Assembly: GCF_016808335.1 (NCBI RefSeq)
Contig: NC_053138.1
Span: forward strand, 14,191,900-14,255,899
Direction of reading: 5' to 3'
Length of the DNA stretch: 64,000 nucleotides
From: Panicum virgatum
Taxonomy: Eukaryota > Streptophyta > Magnoliopsida > Poales > Poaceae
In this document: piece after piece, positions 10,940-24,575 of the stretch
Position numbering within the stretch: the stretch's first letter is position 1
Layout of the letters: each line of letters begins with the position of its first letter
Notes under the pieces: generated by a model
The model's input: only the letters and a program-made list of their open reading frames with translations
Told to the model about the DNA's origin: nothing
The model's database searches: none
Position numbers and translations under genes: made by a program

Positions 10940-13900
10940 GGTTACATCTTCCTTGCTATAAGGCTGTTCTTGTTTTGCTATAATGCTGTCCTGTGCTCGT
11001 GGGTTCGATTTCTCTATTGCTGTAATAAAACTGTGAAGTCCGAATAAGATCCTTCTCAGTTTTCCTAAACGCTATAGTCCTCGCCACTGCCACTAGGGGA
11101 CGGGACCGGCGGCGCCCCTGCTCCTCCACCGCACCGCCGTGCTCCGAATTGGCCGCTCCGCCCCTTCCCTCCGCACTCCTCTGCCACCCCAGTTTCCATG
11201 CCGCGGCCATGCGCCCCCCGAGCCGGCCGCTCCGCCCGTTCCCTCCGCGCTCCTCTGCCGCCCCGCTGTCCATGCCGCGGCCCTGCTAGACCACGCGGGC
11301 GGCCCCACGCCCCGGCTACTCGACTCCTCCGCGCTGCCGATCGCTTGCCCCTGCCTGGATCTCCATGCGCACTGCCGGAGGATGGGCTCACGTGCAGCCT
11401 GGATCTTGAGCTCCGCCACTGCCCGCGACTTGTAGCTCCTCCGCCACCTCAAGATTCGCCACCGCCCGTGACATCGAACTCCCCCACCGCCTGGTCAAGT
11501 GCCGCGGCGCCGCCGGATCACCGTCGGGCGCGGAGTCACCGTCTCGCAAGTTCTATCCCGCCGCCTCCAAGTCCTAGGCTCCCATCGCGTGCTCCTCCGA
11601 CACGTGCACTTCGTACGTGCCTCTCTCCCTCGCCAATTGCTCGATACCGGCTGGCTCCTGCGCCTACGACTACCGGTCAGTGCCCCCTCCACTCCATCGC
11701 ACACCTCCCTCCTTCTCCCATGTCGAGCCCGAACACCCCGACCCCTCTTGCCCTCCACCCGGCCGAGCTCAACCTGGTTGACTCTCTTGCTCGCCTCCAG
11801 TACTCCTCCAGACACCCTGAAGCCCCTTCCATGCACCATCTACTGGTGAAAAAAAAGATGGCGCCCAGCCACCCACCAACCACTCGAGGAAATGCCTACT
11901 GAAGTAACAAAAATGCTCACTTCAGCTTCCTGTGAAATATGCATCCCTAATCCCATGCAGCATGGTAACCACCTCCGTTAGCACAGACTGAAGAAACATT
12001 GGTGCACTATCTTTGATGGACATTGGAGTCACCTGGTGATATTAAGTTCTTAACGCACCCCCCCTAAGGATCAGCGCCGTCGCCAATAGGAGGCCCCTCG
12101 CTTTCCCCCGGTGGGCGGCGCGAGGTCAGCCGGGCACGGCGGCCGCGGCCAGAGGAGCATCTCCTCCACTACCACCTCCAGAATCTTGCTGCCCCTTACA
12201 TTCACTTAGGATCAGTTTAATAGCATTGGCATTAGTTAAAATTTAGGTAGGACAAAGCAAAATAACTTTAAGAACAGTTGAGTGTGCCATATTCTTACCT
12301 GAATAATTTTCTTCAGGATCCTCTTCTGTCTGCAAATTGTTAAAATATATATCATGGATCAATATAACATGGCTTGTTGAATTTATAAAGTTAATTGTTT
12401 GCCTTGTAAGTGTGGACAACAGTTAATGTCTGTAAGTGTCAGTGCCTACTATTGTAGTGACTATGCATGGTGATTTGTTAACTGTGAAATGTTATCTTTT
12501 TAAATTTGATTCAGCTCTACATGAAGTTATGTTAGCATTTCTTCCCATATTCTAAGTTATTTTACTGCAGTTTAGTCATTGAGCCATTTCCTGGAGTTGA
12601 GATAAACACATAACCTCACATGCACCACATGTCCTGATTGTCAATGATCCATATGGCCATTAGTTTGACCTATCAGTCCCATGAATTTCACTTTATAATT
12701 AAGCGAGCAAGATAAACAGAAAAGCTGCATCTTTACAGCGTCAAAATCTCTCCGTGCTCATCAAATTCAAAGTGTTCTTAAGTGCATTGGTGATTGAAGA
12801 GCTTCCCATCTATGTTGCTTTGGAAAATTAAGTGCTCAGTATATAATCTTTTTAGGCTTCCAAATTTTCCTAATGTTCTCATTTCTAGCAGGAAAAGACT
12901 GAAAGTAGGATTCTAACCTGTCAGTTTATATCCTTCTGAATGTGAAAAGGCCAGTCTAGAAAGTACATCAGGTTTAACCCATAATCCATTTATTTGAAAT
13001 ATTGTCGTAGTGTAAGCTTTTGAATTGTTTATATCCACAAATTCTATCAACACCGTACGGGTAAACTATGCTACACTTATTAATTTTCAAGGGAACTTAT
13101 GCTACACATACTTAGCTACCTAATGCTTGTAGTTGTGGTTAAATGGAAATTCTAAAAGAGAGAAGGACAAAGACAAGGTATCTTTGGGTAACCCGATATG
13201 CAACTATTTGCATGATTTTAACTGTTACCTTTTACCTACAGCGTTTGGGACAAGAGCCATTATTACCAACAGGTAACTATTTATTAGTCCATGGGTCACT
13301 ATCTAAATTATTACACCTTTGACAATTTTTATATAGTTAACTTGGTTCCATCAATGTCTCATACTATGTTGCTAGGGCAATCGAGATGATGAACAGGACA
13401 CCAAAAAGCAAAAAATTACCTAACCATTAATGGTAAATTGCAGTATTAATAATCTACTATTTCCCTTCAATTTTATGTGTATTAATTACTTTTTTCCATA
13501 TGAATCAGATATCAAGGAATGAAGCAGTGAAGGAGATGGAAACACATTTGGCATTAGAATATTTTGTTTACTACTATCCCGTTACCTTTTGGGAACTACG
13601 AATGGAAAGAACATTGGAGAATAATATTTTGCTCTCCACAAGCTGATAATATGACCTTTGTATTTTGCTATCCCTTTTGCTAATGTGGTACACAAATCTT
13701 TGGTAACAACATGCTGTTCGTGCAATGGCAAACACCAATCTTTTGCCCAATACATCTGAAACTACAATCTTTTGGCCCCTTATGTAAAGTCAGGATCTTT
13801 ATAAAACCATGTAATATTTAGAATTCTGGTGGTTCAATGCAATTATGATGCTCGCAGATCAGTACATTTGTTTTTTGCAAATTCAAAACCATATAATATT

Positions 13901-14068
13901 TACAAATATGCATCAAAAATAAAGGTAGACAATGGCTTCAGCGCGGCGTGTTGTTTCTAGTGTACAACGATTTCCCTCTCCAGTCCCCACAGTGCGCACA
14001 CAAACTGAGTGACCACTGACGAGCCGCATCTAGCAGAAAGACTTGCTCAGCTCAGCCTAGCTAGTCCC
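10940..14068. other. Intergenic: GC-rich block, then AT-rich DNA
   Basis: Bases 11090-11900 are GC-rich with overlapping long open frames on both strands, none with a recognisable domain; they are probably compositional. This block contains an imperfect tandem duplication of a 74-bp unit. From about 12200 to 13990 the DNA is AT-rich and I see no gene. The last 120 bases are the leader and promoter of the carboxypeptidase gene; no clear TATA box is visible. Confidence 0.5.
11151..11298. repeat. Imperfect tandem duplication of 74 bp
   Basis: GGCCGCTCCGCCC starts at 11151 and again at 11225, and both are followed by near-identical sequence to ATGCCGCGGCC. The two units differ at a handful of positions. 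Confidence 0.8.
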
Positions 14069-15406
14069 ATGGCTCCGGCGAGTCCTCTGCTCGTCCTCGT
14101 CTTCCTCGCCGCCGTAACTGCCCCGCTCTCGGCTGGTGCGGGGGCAGCACTGGTGTTCCCCGATGAAGCGCTCCCGACCAAGTCGGGCTACCTCCCCATC
14201 CCGCCCGCCAACGCCTCGCTCTTCTTCGCCTTCTACGAGGCCACCCACCCGCTCACGCCGCCGGCCTCCACGCCTCTCCTCCTCTGGCTGCAGGGCGGGC
14301 CCGGCTGCTCCGGCCTCATCGGCAACTTCTTCGAGCTCGGCCCCTACTTCGTCAACCCCGACAGCGTCTCCCTCTCGCCCAACCCCTTCGCGTGGAACCG
14401 CCGCTTCGGGCTCCTCTTCATCGACAGCCCGCTCGGCACCGGCTTCAGCGCCGCGCCGTCCCCCGCCTACATCCCCACCAACCAGTCCGTCGTCGCCGCG
14501 CACATCCTCGCCGCGCTGCAGTCATTCCTCGCCCTGGACCCCGGCTTCCGCGCGCGGCCGTTCTTCCTCACCGGCGAGAGCTACGCCGGCAAGTACGTCC
14601 CCGCGGCGGGGGCGCACATCCTGGACGTGAACCCCACGCTGCCGGAGGCGCTGCGCGTCAACCTCCGCGGCGTGGCCATCGGCAACGGGCTCACCCACCC
14701 CGTCGCGCAGGTGGCCACGCACGCGGACACGGCCTACTTCTCGGGCCTCATCAACGCGCGGCAGAAGCGGGAGCTGGAGGCGCTGCAGGCGGAGGCGGTG
14801 GCGCTGACGCGCGCGGAGCGGTGGCGCGAGGCGGCGGACGCGCGGGGCCGGGTGCTGCTGCGGCTGCAGAACATGACCGGCCTGGCCACGCTGTACGACG
14901 CGGCGAAGCAGCGGCCGTACCGGACGGACCCCGTGGGCGCGTTCCTGAACCGGGCGGAGGCCAAGGCTGCGCTGGGCGCGCGCGGGGGCGCGGCGTGGGA
15001 GGAGTGCAGCGACGCGGTGGGCGCGGCGATGCACGTGGACGTGATGAGGAGCGTGGTGCCGCAGGTGGAGTCGCTGCTGCGGCGCACGCGCGTGCTGCTG
15101 TACCAGGGCGTCCGCGACCTCAGGGACGGCGTCGTGTCCACGGAGGCGTGGCTCGGCGAGGTGCGCTGGGACGGGCTGGCCGCCTTCCTCGACGCCGACC
15201 GCGCCGTGTGGCGGACGCGGGGCGACGGGGAGCTCGCGGGGTACGTGCAACGCTCCGGCGCGCTCTCGCACGTGGTGGTGTATGGGGCAGGGCACCTTGT
15301 GCCGGCGGACAACGGGCGCGCGGCGCAGGAGATGATCGAGGACTGGGTGCTGGGCACGGGGCTGTTCGGGCGCCGCGGAGGCAACGGCAGGAGGCGCGCA
15401 GCCTGA
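14069..15406 (+). CDS. Serine carboxypeptidase-like protein (SCPL50-type), copy A
   Basis: An intronless 445-codon gene of the S10 peptidase family, secreted or vacuolar. The start at 14069 is preferred over an in-frame ATG 60 bases upstream because it directly precedes a hydrophobic signal peptide (MAPASPLLVLVFLAAV). Visible family motifs: LLWLQGGPGCSG near residues 71-82 (oxyanion region), GESYAGKY with the nucleophile Ser171, the Asp at residue 350 in LLYQGVRDLRDG, and His409 in GAGHLVPADN. Thus the full Ser-Asp-His triad is present. The oxyanion motif ends in CSG where the paralogue at 28484-29794 has the usual CSS. Several NxS/NxT sites suggest glycosylation. Members of this clade act as carboxypeptidases or, elsewhere in the family, as acyltransferases; which applies here cannot be told from sequence. 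Confidence 0.93.
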   Translation: MAPASPLLVLVFLAAVTAPLSAGAGAALVFPDEALPTKSGYLPIPPANASLFFAFYEATHPLTPPASTPLLLWLQGGPGCSGLIGNFFELGPYFVNPDSVSLSPNPFAWNRRFGLLFIDSPLGTGFSAAPSPAYIPTNQSVVAAHILAALQSFLALDPGFRARPFFLTGESYAGKYVPAAGAHILDVNPTLPEALRVNLRGVAIGNGLTHPVAQVATHADTAYFSGLINARQKRELEALQAEAVALTRAERWREAADARGRVLLRLQNMTGLATLYDAAKQRPYRTDPVGAFLNRAEAKAALGARGGAAWEECSDAVGAAMHVDVMRSVVPQVESLLRRTRVLLYQGVRDLRDGVVSTEAWLGEVRWDGLAAFLDADRAVWRTRGDGELAGYVQRSGALSHVVVYGAGHLVPADNGRAAQEMIEDWVLGTGLFGRRGGNGRRRAA

Positions 15407-16708
15407 TGCTGCCCGGCGCGCGCTGGTGATGCACGTACGAACGTGGAGTATGGACGATTGCGTGGGGCGCAAAACGGAGTAGTGTAGTACAATAAGAAGA
15501 ATTTTGATGGGTTCTATCCTGTCCGACCATTCTAATCACGAGCAGTATGTAATCTTCAGCTGCAGTTCACGCCAAAATAAATTAATAGCATACTCCTCCT
15601 GTCCCATAAAATAAGCATTTATAAGATAAAAAGTTATTACTAGATTGGTTATGAAAGCAATTATCATAATATATAAGTATTTATATTTAAAATAGTTCAT
15701 CAACAAGAATATTGATGGTCAAAATTGAACAAATTTGACTTTGATCAAATTTAGAAATCATTTTTCGACAATATTTGAACAATGATTTTGGTAGGTCTGG
15801 CCGTCTGGGCCACCATCCGGCCTGCTGTCACGCTGGCTGCAGTCTAGATATTCTGGTGCCAGCAGATAGGACAAAGGGTGACTGGGTGAGGTGGCCAGCT
15901 CGTAACATCAACAGCGTTGACGCTGCCAGACGTGCGATGGTGACGGCATGTGTTGTAAGCGCTGACTCGATCGGGACAATGACGTCGGTCTCTGTCCGCA
16001 CTTTACGGCCCGTTCGACGATTACCCCGGGCCCCGTGATTCGTGAAGGCTAGTTTTGCTCCACAGTATTGCACCTCTTCCATCCCTCTCTCCTCCTGGCA
16101 ACACCTTCAAACGCACGCTGGTCGTGTCGAAGAAAAAGTACGCTGGAGCTGCCCTAAGCTGCATTAATCATGTTTTCAATTCCGCAACCTAGAAAATGGT
16201 AGTGATTTTACAGTGTAATACATAACATTTTTACAACATCACTCGTGCAGTCGTGTGCTTACGAGGATCCGCAATGGTTGCGGGCCAAGTTAGAGGCTAC
16301 ATGCAATCGCCAATGACAATGTAAGCTCTACAAATCTATAATGGAAATATTGGACCCACAGGCAGGTCCGCTTCTCAATGCAGCTTACAACGTGTTCAGC
16401 GAGAGAGCACCGGACGCAAATAGAAGGTTCCGCCGAGAGAACTGCAATTGCCAAAAATCAGTTAATTCTTCAGTTAGATTGCACATTCGAAAACAGATTT
16501 TCAATTTACGATGTTGAATAGACGAGAACTTTTCTCACCCGCAGGCTATAAACAGGAGTTGATTTTGTGGGGAGAGCTTTAAGCAACCTCAGTCGGTTAG
16601 CTGTACCGCCTTTGCTGTTTCAGAGAAAGAGGAAGGATTTTTTTTTTGCAGTCAGAACTAGAAGTATATGCCCGAATGGATCAGCCTCTTTTACGTGTCA
16701 AAACCAAC
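15407..16708. other. Intergenic between convergent carboxypeptidase and TAF5 genes
   Basis: Holds the 3' untranslated regions of two converging genes. At about 15593 a Stowaway-like end (CTCCTCCTGTCCCATAAAATA, preceded by TA) begins a decayed Tc1/mariner-type MITE of roughly 190 bp without a clear second end. Short open frames at 15775-16082 have no recognised domain. Confidence 0.5.
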
Positions 16709-19700
16709 TTACGTGTCCTCTGTCTTCAGGGCCTTTGTGCTGGAAGCGACATCCCATAGTTTTACAGTACAGTCGGCTGATCCAGATGCAAGCAGTGCCC
16801 CTTCACAGCTAAAACAACAGCAGGATATATTAAATAAGAACATATTTCAATAGATCATTAACTAAGTAACACTGCTTTAACTAAAATTATTACTACCAAA
16901 TGTAACATGACATCACAGAACAGCACATCATGAATTGTTGATGAAAGAAACAGCATACATTTAAGATTGCAATGGAAAGCGATGCAAAAGTAAAAGGGAT
17001 AACCTACAGCAGTGTTTTAATCATTCTACATTATATATCTGATTGGAATATGTTACAACAAACTAATGACTGCTCTGCCGTTTGTTAAGGTTCTCCCCAG
17101 AACAAGGTGCACTGCATCTAGAATTCAAGACCTCTGACTGTTGTCAGTTTAACAGTAAGATTATGTGACAATATGTTGCACAAGATGAAATTTTGTGCTC
17201 CTTGTAAAAATAGCAATCCATCATCCATGATCTACGATGTATGCCAACAAGGGATCAAATATATAAAGAATGCTAAGGACCTCTCGTGTACATCCAAAAG
17301 GCAATAAGAGCAAAACCCATAAAAATACTATGTTTGGACCCAGTCTGGCCCACGATATTCAAATCAGTTTGCAACAGGGGGAGAAAAAACAATTTTCTGA
17401 TAAAAGAGCTCATAGGATAAGCATCAACTTAATCAACAGAACATCTAACAAGCACCATGCCAAGACACCGAAAGACACTGTCATTAGAGGACATAAAATT
17501 ACACAACCTTTAAATACTCTCAACATGGGCTAAAGAAATATTTAGCACATTTATTTCTTGATGTAGCACTTCAGATAATTATAACTTGACGCTAACCTGT
17601 TAGATGAACCGGCTTATGATCCTAGGAGTCAGTCTGCTCATTGAACTGGCTATGGGTGGCTGGACTGGCCAGCATATTAAGTCATGGTTTTGATCCCTTC
17701 CTTTTAAAAAGAGACTTGGGGTGCTACTATCCACTACAGAAGTTCAACAATTTATAATGATTACCTGAAAGCAAGTGTCCACACACAAGAGCTGTGTCCT
17801 AGTAGTGGTGAAACACAGCGACCAGTAGATAGATCCCATATCATGATGGTTCCATCTTCGTCTCCAGAGGCCATGTATCGTCCATCGGGTGACATTGCCA
17901 GTGATAAAACCATACTCCTATGACCAATAAACATCCGTATACACTCGCCTGACTGAACATCCCATAGTCTTACAGTCTTGTCGCTAGAACCAGTGGCAAT
18001 GTAGTTACAGTTTACATGCCACTGGACACACTGTTATGCAAATAATTTGCAAGCAAAATACAAAAGATCAGCTAAAACATGCTGGCATCAGCACAGAGCA
18101 ATGATAAAAAAAGCGGATATTCTAACATAAAAAGGATTTAAAACACCGAGCATTTCATTTAGCCGAACCATAAATTTTCAAATTATATAAAATTATTGGA
18201 CCAGAAGTTCACTTACATCAACATCAGAAAGATGCCCAGCCATTATCCGCAAAGGCTGAATTTTATCCATTGACCAGATTCTAGCAGTCCTGTCATGTGA
18301 AGCACTAGCAAAGTAATGACCGACCGGGCTGAACTGTCAAAAAAGTAAAGAAATAAGGTATCAATATAACACATAGTTATGCATAAAAAATGTTTACAAA
18401 TTCAAGATAAACATCTTCAATGGTTATCACATACTTGGACATCCCAAACTGGGTAGTTGTGTCCTTTGTAACAGACAAGATTGGCATTCAGCTTGGTACT
18501 CCAAAGTCTAACTGTAACAAATAAACAGTAAGGATAAAATACTACTTATAAATATTAGGAATGAAAGGATACACTACAGAAGTAAAAGTAATGATGTCTA
18601 GATGTCTCACTTGTTGAATCTGAAGATGATGACAAGAGAAAATCCCCAAACGGGCTAAAGGCCGCTGAATAAACTGGTCCAGAATGACCTTGGAATAGTG
18701 TATAAGGTCTTTTCCCCTCATCTATGGTTGACATGCGTTCACCCTGGGAAGATCCATTATCCCCCTGTGAACTAGCTGAAATTAAAGTCTTCCGAATTAG
18801 CAAACTCCATCAGTATTTAATTGGAAGAAATATTTGAATGTTAAGATTATTCTTGATGTCCTTAACAGGCTTTGGACACGAAGAATGCCAGGTAGTTGAG
18901 AATCAAGTCTGAACCAAAGATAATATTGCAGTGGGCGGAGAAGAATTTTAAAAGACTGCCACACATGCATTATTTCTAACTTAAACTTTTCATCATGGAC
19001 AATGCCCGAATTTCATTATTTCAGAAGTAATGAAATTACAGCCTTACAAGCATCCAACCCGAAAAGCAACAAATTCCACAAAAACGAAATGCATAAACTG
19101 CAATTGACACCATCCTAACAAAGAAAAGCAAGTAAACGGGACTTAGTTTCTAACATTAATTTTTTTCAAGGCAATATATCAACCATGATTTTGGCCCAAA
19201 CTAGATGCAAATAATGCATGTAGTTCAGCATAGCAAGCATTGTGATACAGAATGGAATGATTGCCCAGGAATAAAAAAGGCTAACTTACATGTTTTTGCT
19301 GGTTGACCAATCTTTGACATATCCCAAACCTGGTGAAAACCAAGGAAATTTTACCAGCAAAAAATACATATAGCATCGCAAAGAAGATATGGTCTTTTGA
19401 CCTGTATGAACTGACCTTCACTGACGAATCAGAAAACCCACCCACAACCAAAGACCCATCATGTGATATCGATGAACAGTTTAATCTGTGTTCCATAGGA
19501 TGATACTCAGCAAGAGTATTAACAGAGAACTTGTAAATAGTGAATACAGTTATAGTTACCCATTATGTGTATTGAGGAATGTGTAGAAGCTAACAGACGG
19601 TAATGCCACACTATTCAGTTGTGCACGGTTTCGCAGATCCTCAAGAATCGATTGTTCAACTTCGACAGGCCTGAAGCAAATACATAAATATTTCTCATAC

Positions 19701-22700
19701 TCATATACATCAAGGTTGATTACTATCACGAGAGCCTTGATTTTTGGCCCTTGAATTGTCACGAGAGGCCTGATTTTGGCTCTCAAAATTTTAAAACCAG
19801 ACAATTTCGACCTTCAAACTATTTCGAACCAGATATTTTACTATTTTACACCATTCAACCTATTTGAAGTCGGTTCTCATCCTAATCACAAAGGACTTAG
19901 AAACATACGTTGTTGGCAGAGTTAGCTCTGGTTTCACACGAGGTGCCACAGAAACCATGCTTGTTTCAGTTCTGATGTTTTTTCCAGTTGCGCCTACAAG
20001 CTTATCCTTTTTGCTCTTCTTAAGAGAAGCACCTTGCTTTCCACCTTCTGCGTTTCTTTTCTGTGGCAAAATATAATGAACATGATTTTATGACCAGGTA
20101 CACTAAGAATACATGAACTGCAAAGACAGCAAAATTCTTATGACCAGGAACACAGGTATGCACAGTGAATCCAAACAATGAGTGTTTGCTATCAGCTACA
20201 GACTACAGATTGTGCAGTGGGGGGAACATTCCCAGATACACATGAGTAAAAGGAAGGTTGATGTGTAGAATATATGATGTCAGAAGATTTTGATATTACA
20301 AAAGATGAAAAGAGTTCCTTGCCTTGTTATCTTCTGTGCCGGCATCCTTGCTTTCAGCTTCAACTTTATCAGATTCTGCTAGTGCCTTCTCCATTCGCTC
20401 TTCAACAGAATCTTCAAGCTCCTGCAAAACAGGACTTTAATTAAAGAAGTGCAAGAGAGCATATGGGCCGAAGAAATTGGAAACGTATGAAATGCAAATG
20501 GTTTAATCTGCAATTTTGGCCTAGCGTAAGTGGAAAGCAGCCTGGCTGATGCATAACATACCCCCCAATGCACTTCCTTCTGATTTATCTGCTTTGCCAA
20601 GTCCTTACTTGTTCCAATCAGGGCAACAACGTCCGCATCATCAGAAATTAATGAGGGTTGCCCAGGAGATACTGCTAATGTAGCATCAACAGAAGTAGTA
20701 GAAGATTCTCAGAAGTGAAATTACAACCACAATACAAATGAATACTTATTTCAAACATATCATGAAATCATATTCATACCTTCAAAAGTTATGTGCTCAT
20801 TGATTACCCCAAGCACAACAAGAGCTTGTGTTTTCTGGAGATACTGGAGAAGCAATTCGTATGAATACTGCGATTAAAAATAAGAACGAAAATTTAGTTG
20901 GAGTGGCTGATTTATTAATTCCAAATTAGCAACAATGTTCTTCCAAGAAAACATATCATGAAAGCTATCTAGGAATGCAGCAAAAAAATAAAAAGAATAA
21001 CATATTAATGTGGCTGCTACAACACAAAAGATGTGAAATTTTCAGTTGAGAACATTGAACTTGTTATTGCCTATAAAATCCATAACATGCATCGGCTTGA
21101 ACTCCCAAAATAATAGTAGTACGCTATAACTATATTACTGTCCAATAGAGATACTGCATGAAACGACACTTCCATTTTGCACAATATCAAATTAAGCAAT
21201 AGATACAGAAGGAAGAACAGAAACAGACTCTAAGGTGCCATTCCCCAGTGTCTACTGTCATGAGCCATTTCCATGACGGCGTAAACACCACAGGGAGGAT
21301 GGACAGGTGCAGTCAGCTGCCAGGGATGAGAGACTGGATCATAAACGAGAGGGATGAAGACAAGAGGGGAAACCAGACCATGCGCTCTTCCTTGTTTGAT
21401 TGATACATCTCCTCTCTTTATATAGAGGAAACTTGAATCCTAAATAAACCGAGGGAGACAATCTGACTCTAACAAACCATACCTAGAAGATAGCAACCTC
21501 AAACTTCCTAATCTCTAGTAAACTAATCCTACCTCCTGTTAAACAGACGGCTGGTCTATGGTCATGCTGGCTTATGACCCCCTTGTTCCATGCTCATAGG
21601 ACTACACTTAATAATATGTAGGTTTGAAGTTAAAATTAAAGTAGGCTATGATAAAGCTTCTTACGATTGGTGCAACCATTTTGCAACCAATCTAAGTAAA
21701 AGAATGTGGTAAACTAACAGGCACAATTCTAAAGGATATATTAGAAACTAGAAAAGAATTAGTAATGCAGTTACCTCGCATAATTTAATTTTAAATTTAT
21801 TTTGCCTTAAAGATCGGGCCAGTTCCATTTCCTGAAAATTATGGTAAGCAGAAGGTAAATCCACAGTTCCAGAATCTTAAGAAGGTGCAATCATCTAGAC
21901 AAAACAAGAACCCATTCACAACATAATGATACGATATAACGGAAAGCTAAATAACCTCCAGATGTGAAGAGGAGAGGACAGCTTCCAGCTTCTGAAGATC
22001 CCTTGAATGCATTACTTCATGATCTTCCCGAAACTTATGGAAAAATGACCGAGCTGCAGAACATAATATCAAAGAAAGAAATCCTCTGAACAAACTAAGG
22101 TAAATAACAAAAACAGGAAAATATATCCAATTATATCTAACCATTACAATACCTTCCTGCATATGTCCCTCTGTCACTAGATCCATGAAGCAATGGATAA
22201 AAACTGGGTAAAGGACACGGAGTAATTCATGCTGCACGCACAAACATACAAAAAGAAAGAACAACTAAGAAACATGAATTATATTGCCAGATTTAAGAAC
22301 AGGATGGTGCAACACAGGTAAAAAGAAATCACATTGAGGTAGTAAATAGTTGGTCTACCACAAGCATTAAGACCAGAACAGTGCATCACAAGAAAAGAAA
22401 TCATACTGAGATAGTGATAAATAGTCCGACTACCACAAGCAAACACCCCTTTGACAAACTAAAATAGCATAAGTTGTAGGTGCATAACGATGCTTATATG
22501 AACAGAATTGCGTTTAGTAGGAAGTCAGCAGTATAAATTCGTGGCATAGGACACAAAGGCAATTCAATTAGATACAGTACCTAAAGCTAACAAAAACAAA
22601 TGAACAGTTTGGATACAAGTATCATATGCCTCAATGATTATGAAGAAATAATCACATTTACTAGAGATGTAGACGTGAAGTACAATCAATGATAATGCAC

Positions 22701-23813
22701 CTTGTATTGATCAAGAGAACTATATGCCCATGTTCTTAGTCTACTATATCCATCATGGTATCTTCCCGGATCATTGTCAGATCTGTATTTGAAGAAGTAT
22801 AAGCAATCAAAAGATAGTATAAGGTAATATCACAAGAGAAAACATAACCTTAATCTGCATATACTAATGAAGTAGAAAAGTATGTGTACACAGACAATGA
22901 CAAAACAAACTGAACTTTGATTATTACAATATCGATCAAACACCATTGAACATTGACAAAAGCACCACTGAACCAACAAAGCAGACTGCTTCACCAATTC
23001 TCACATGCTAGTGGCCCAGAAAATGCTGTTCTCCAATTAGCTACAGACAGTAGTCTTTATCAATTGGATGTCAACAAAATTTCAGGCAGTGATTTGAACA
23101 TTGAATTTAATGTTACCTATCCCTTCCCATCCCTCCACAAAATGATAGTCCTAACACCTAAGCAAAAGGGAGCCCATGTCTCCATCTCCAAATAACAAAT
23201 ATTAGATATGTGAGTGAAAAAACCCTAAGAAACCTGCATGTAATCATATCGAGGGAAAGTACAACTGTAAGATTAGAACACAGCACGCCACACACTTCCT
23301 TCTGTTAGATAAAAAGGAACAGCATATCCACCAACTCCATAAGGAAAATTTTCAATCAGGGTTGCTACCATCATTTGCTTGAACAATGGCACTTACTGCA
23401 GGTGGCAACCGCTTAAAGCTTTGGGTCATCATGGAAAACTGAATTGACAGAAGTTTGCAACCTTAACTCCACAACATGAGGGCCAATTCACAGTCGAGCG
23501 AGAGAGACGAGGCTATACACTCCCAGCGCGCGCGCACACACACAAAATGCACCAATTCTACTTCACTCGAACAAATTATACCAAGTCCACTAGTTTTCCT
23601 CGTGCCCACAGCAACCGCCACTGGGCGAGACGACCAGGTCCGAGCTAGGGACCCTAGCTTCGGAATCAAGCGAACCTACCTGGCAAGCGTGACGTCGGAG
23701 ACGGCGGAGGTGGAGAGGCGGTTGCGCTCCTCCTGCAGCGCAAGCTCGGTGAGGCGGAACCCCTTGCGCTGCAGGTACTGCTGCACTTTCTTCTCCATCT
23801 CCTCGTCCTCCAT
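16709..23813 (-). CDS. TAF5: TFIID subunit TAF5 (LisH, NTD2, six WD40 repeats)
   Basis: Encodes the scaffold subunit of general transcription factor TFIID in the nucleus. I modelled 17 exons (minus strand): 23680-23813, 22701-22782, 22153-22231, 21956-22053, 21775-21831, 20780-20867, 20562-20671, 20323-20421, 19909-20060, 19560-19670, 19416-19485, 19290-19329, 18611-18775, 18435-18511, 18217-18333, 17765-18030, 16709-16808. They sum to 1845 bp, 614 aa, with all phases consistent. Residues 6-40 are a LisH motif ([10 protein letters not shown]). About 50-175 form the TAF5 NTD2 domain ([36 protein letters not shown]). A lysine-rich linker follows. From about residue 337 there are six WD40 units (for example [41 protein letters not shown]). 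The intron after exon 8 uses a GC donor. Length is slightly below the dicot protein. Confidence 0.95.
20321..20322 (-). other. TAF5: GC-AG splice donor in TAF5
   Basis: The exon ends GATAACAAG and is followed on the minus strand by GCAAGG, with no nearby GT that keeps frame. The acceptor is CCACAG before AAAAGAAACGCAG. This is the minor GC-AG class, with the strong AAG|GCAAG consensus expected of it. Confidence 0.85.
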
Positions 23814-24094
23814 TGCCGCCGCCAGCGCTAAGGGGGCGAGCTGAGCCGGTAGGGTTTAGGGGGTGCTGGATCTCTCGAGTGTGCGCAGGTCGCGGGCGCG
23901 TGAGGGCGGAGAGGGGATGGCCGGCGAGGCGTGGGAGTGAGGCCGCGCGGCGGCGACGGCGAGCTGCGAGTGCTGCGCCCGATGTCGTGGCGAGCGGTCC
24001 TGTCAACGAGCGGCGCCGGCCGAGGGCAGCACGACGGACGGAGCGGACGCGACGGAGAGAGGAGGAGGAGGAGGATTCGGACTTTGTGTTGTTT

Positions 24095-24123
24095 TGGGCT
24101 TTTGGGTCCGTTTCGGATGGGCT
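24095..24123. promoter_or_regulatory. Site II-like TGGGCT motifs upstream of TAF5
   Basis: Two TGGGCT motifs at 24095-24100 and 24118-24123 lie about 300 bases upstream of the TAF5 start. Such Site II elements are TCP-factor targets in promoters of plant growth-related housekeeping genes. The functional link is inference. Confidence 0.4.
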
Positions 24124-24135
24124 TCGGTGTGTCGA

Positions 24136-24192
24136 AAATAACTCACGTTATGCCTCTTCTTTTTTTTTCAAAAAATAACTCACGTTATGCCC
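24136..24192. repeat. Short tandem duplication upstream of TAF5
   Basis: AAATAACTCACGTTATGCC occurs twice about 38 bases apart, separated by a T-rich tract. The remainder of 23814-24575 has no gene apart from the TAF5 leader and promoter. Confidence 0.75.
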
Positions 24193-24575
24193 CAGTTGAA
24201 CATCAAAAGCCAGTGTCGACTTGGATTTTGACCTCAGAAAATCAACGCTATTATCTCGTGATTTCTGTGTATAGCAGACTAGCAGTACTTTCCAAGGACC
24301 AGGTTCCTATTTTGCATCTTGCATAGTTGCATCCCTCGGGGTGAATCGAAAGGAATCATTTCTAATCTAGGAGCATGCGGCTGCAACCCAAGCTGTGCTT
24401 GCTACTAGTACTTCAGTTTCTGATACGCACCATGCCCAGGTGTCCGCGATCTGCTTATGCTTTAGAAGAATGTCATCTTATTGTCCAGAAATCCCATGCC
24501 CGCGTTTGTTGGAACACTTGACAGATATTCTACATAATCTGATCTTGCTGTTTACTCTATAAGGATACTTATACT

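Noticed and set aside
11093..11902. Long overlapping frames on both strands in the GC-rich block
   Set aside because: High GC removes stops in all frames; no motif and internal tandem duplication.
14392..15539. Arg/Pro-rich frames overlapping carboxypeptidase copy A
   Set aside because: Shadow frames of a GC-rich gene; the same shadows occur at copy B.
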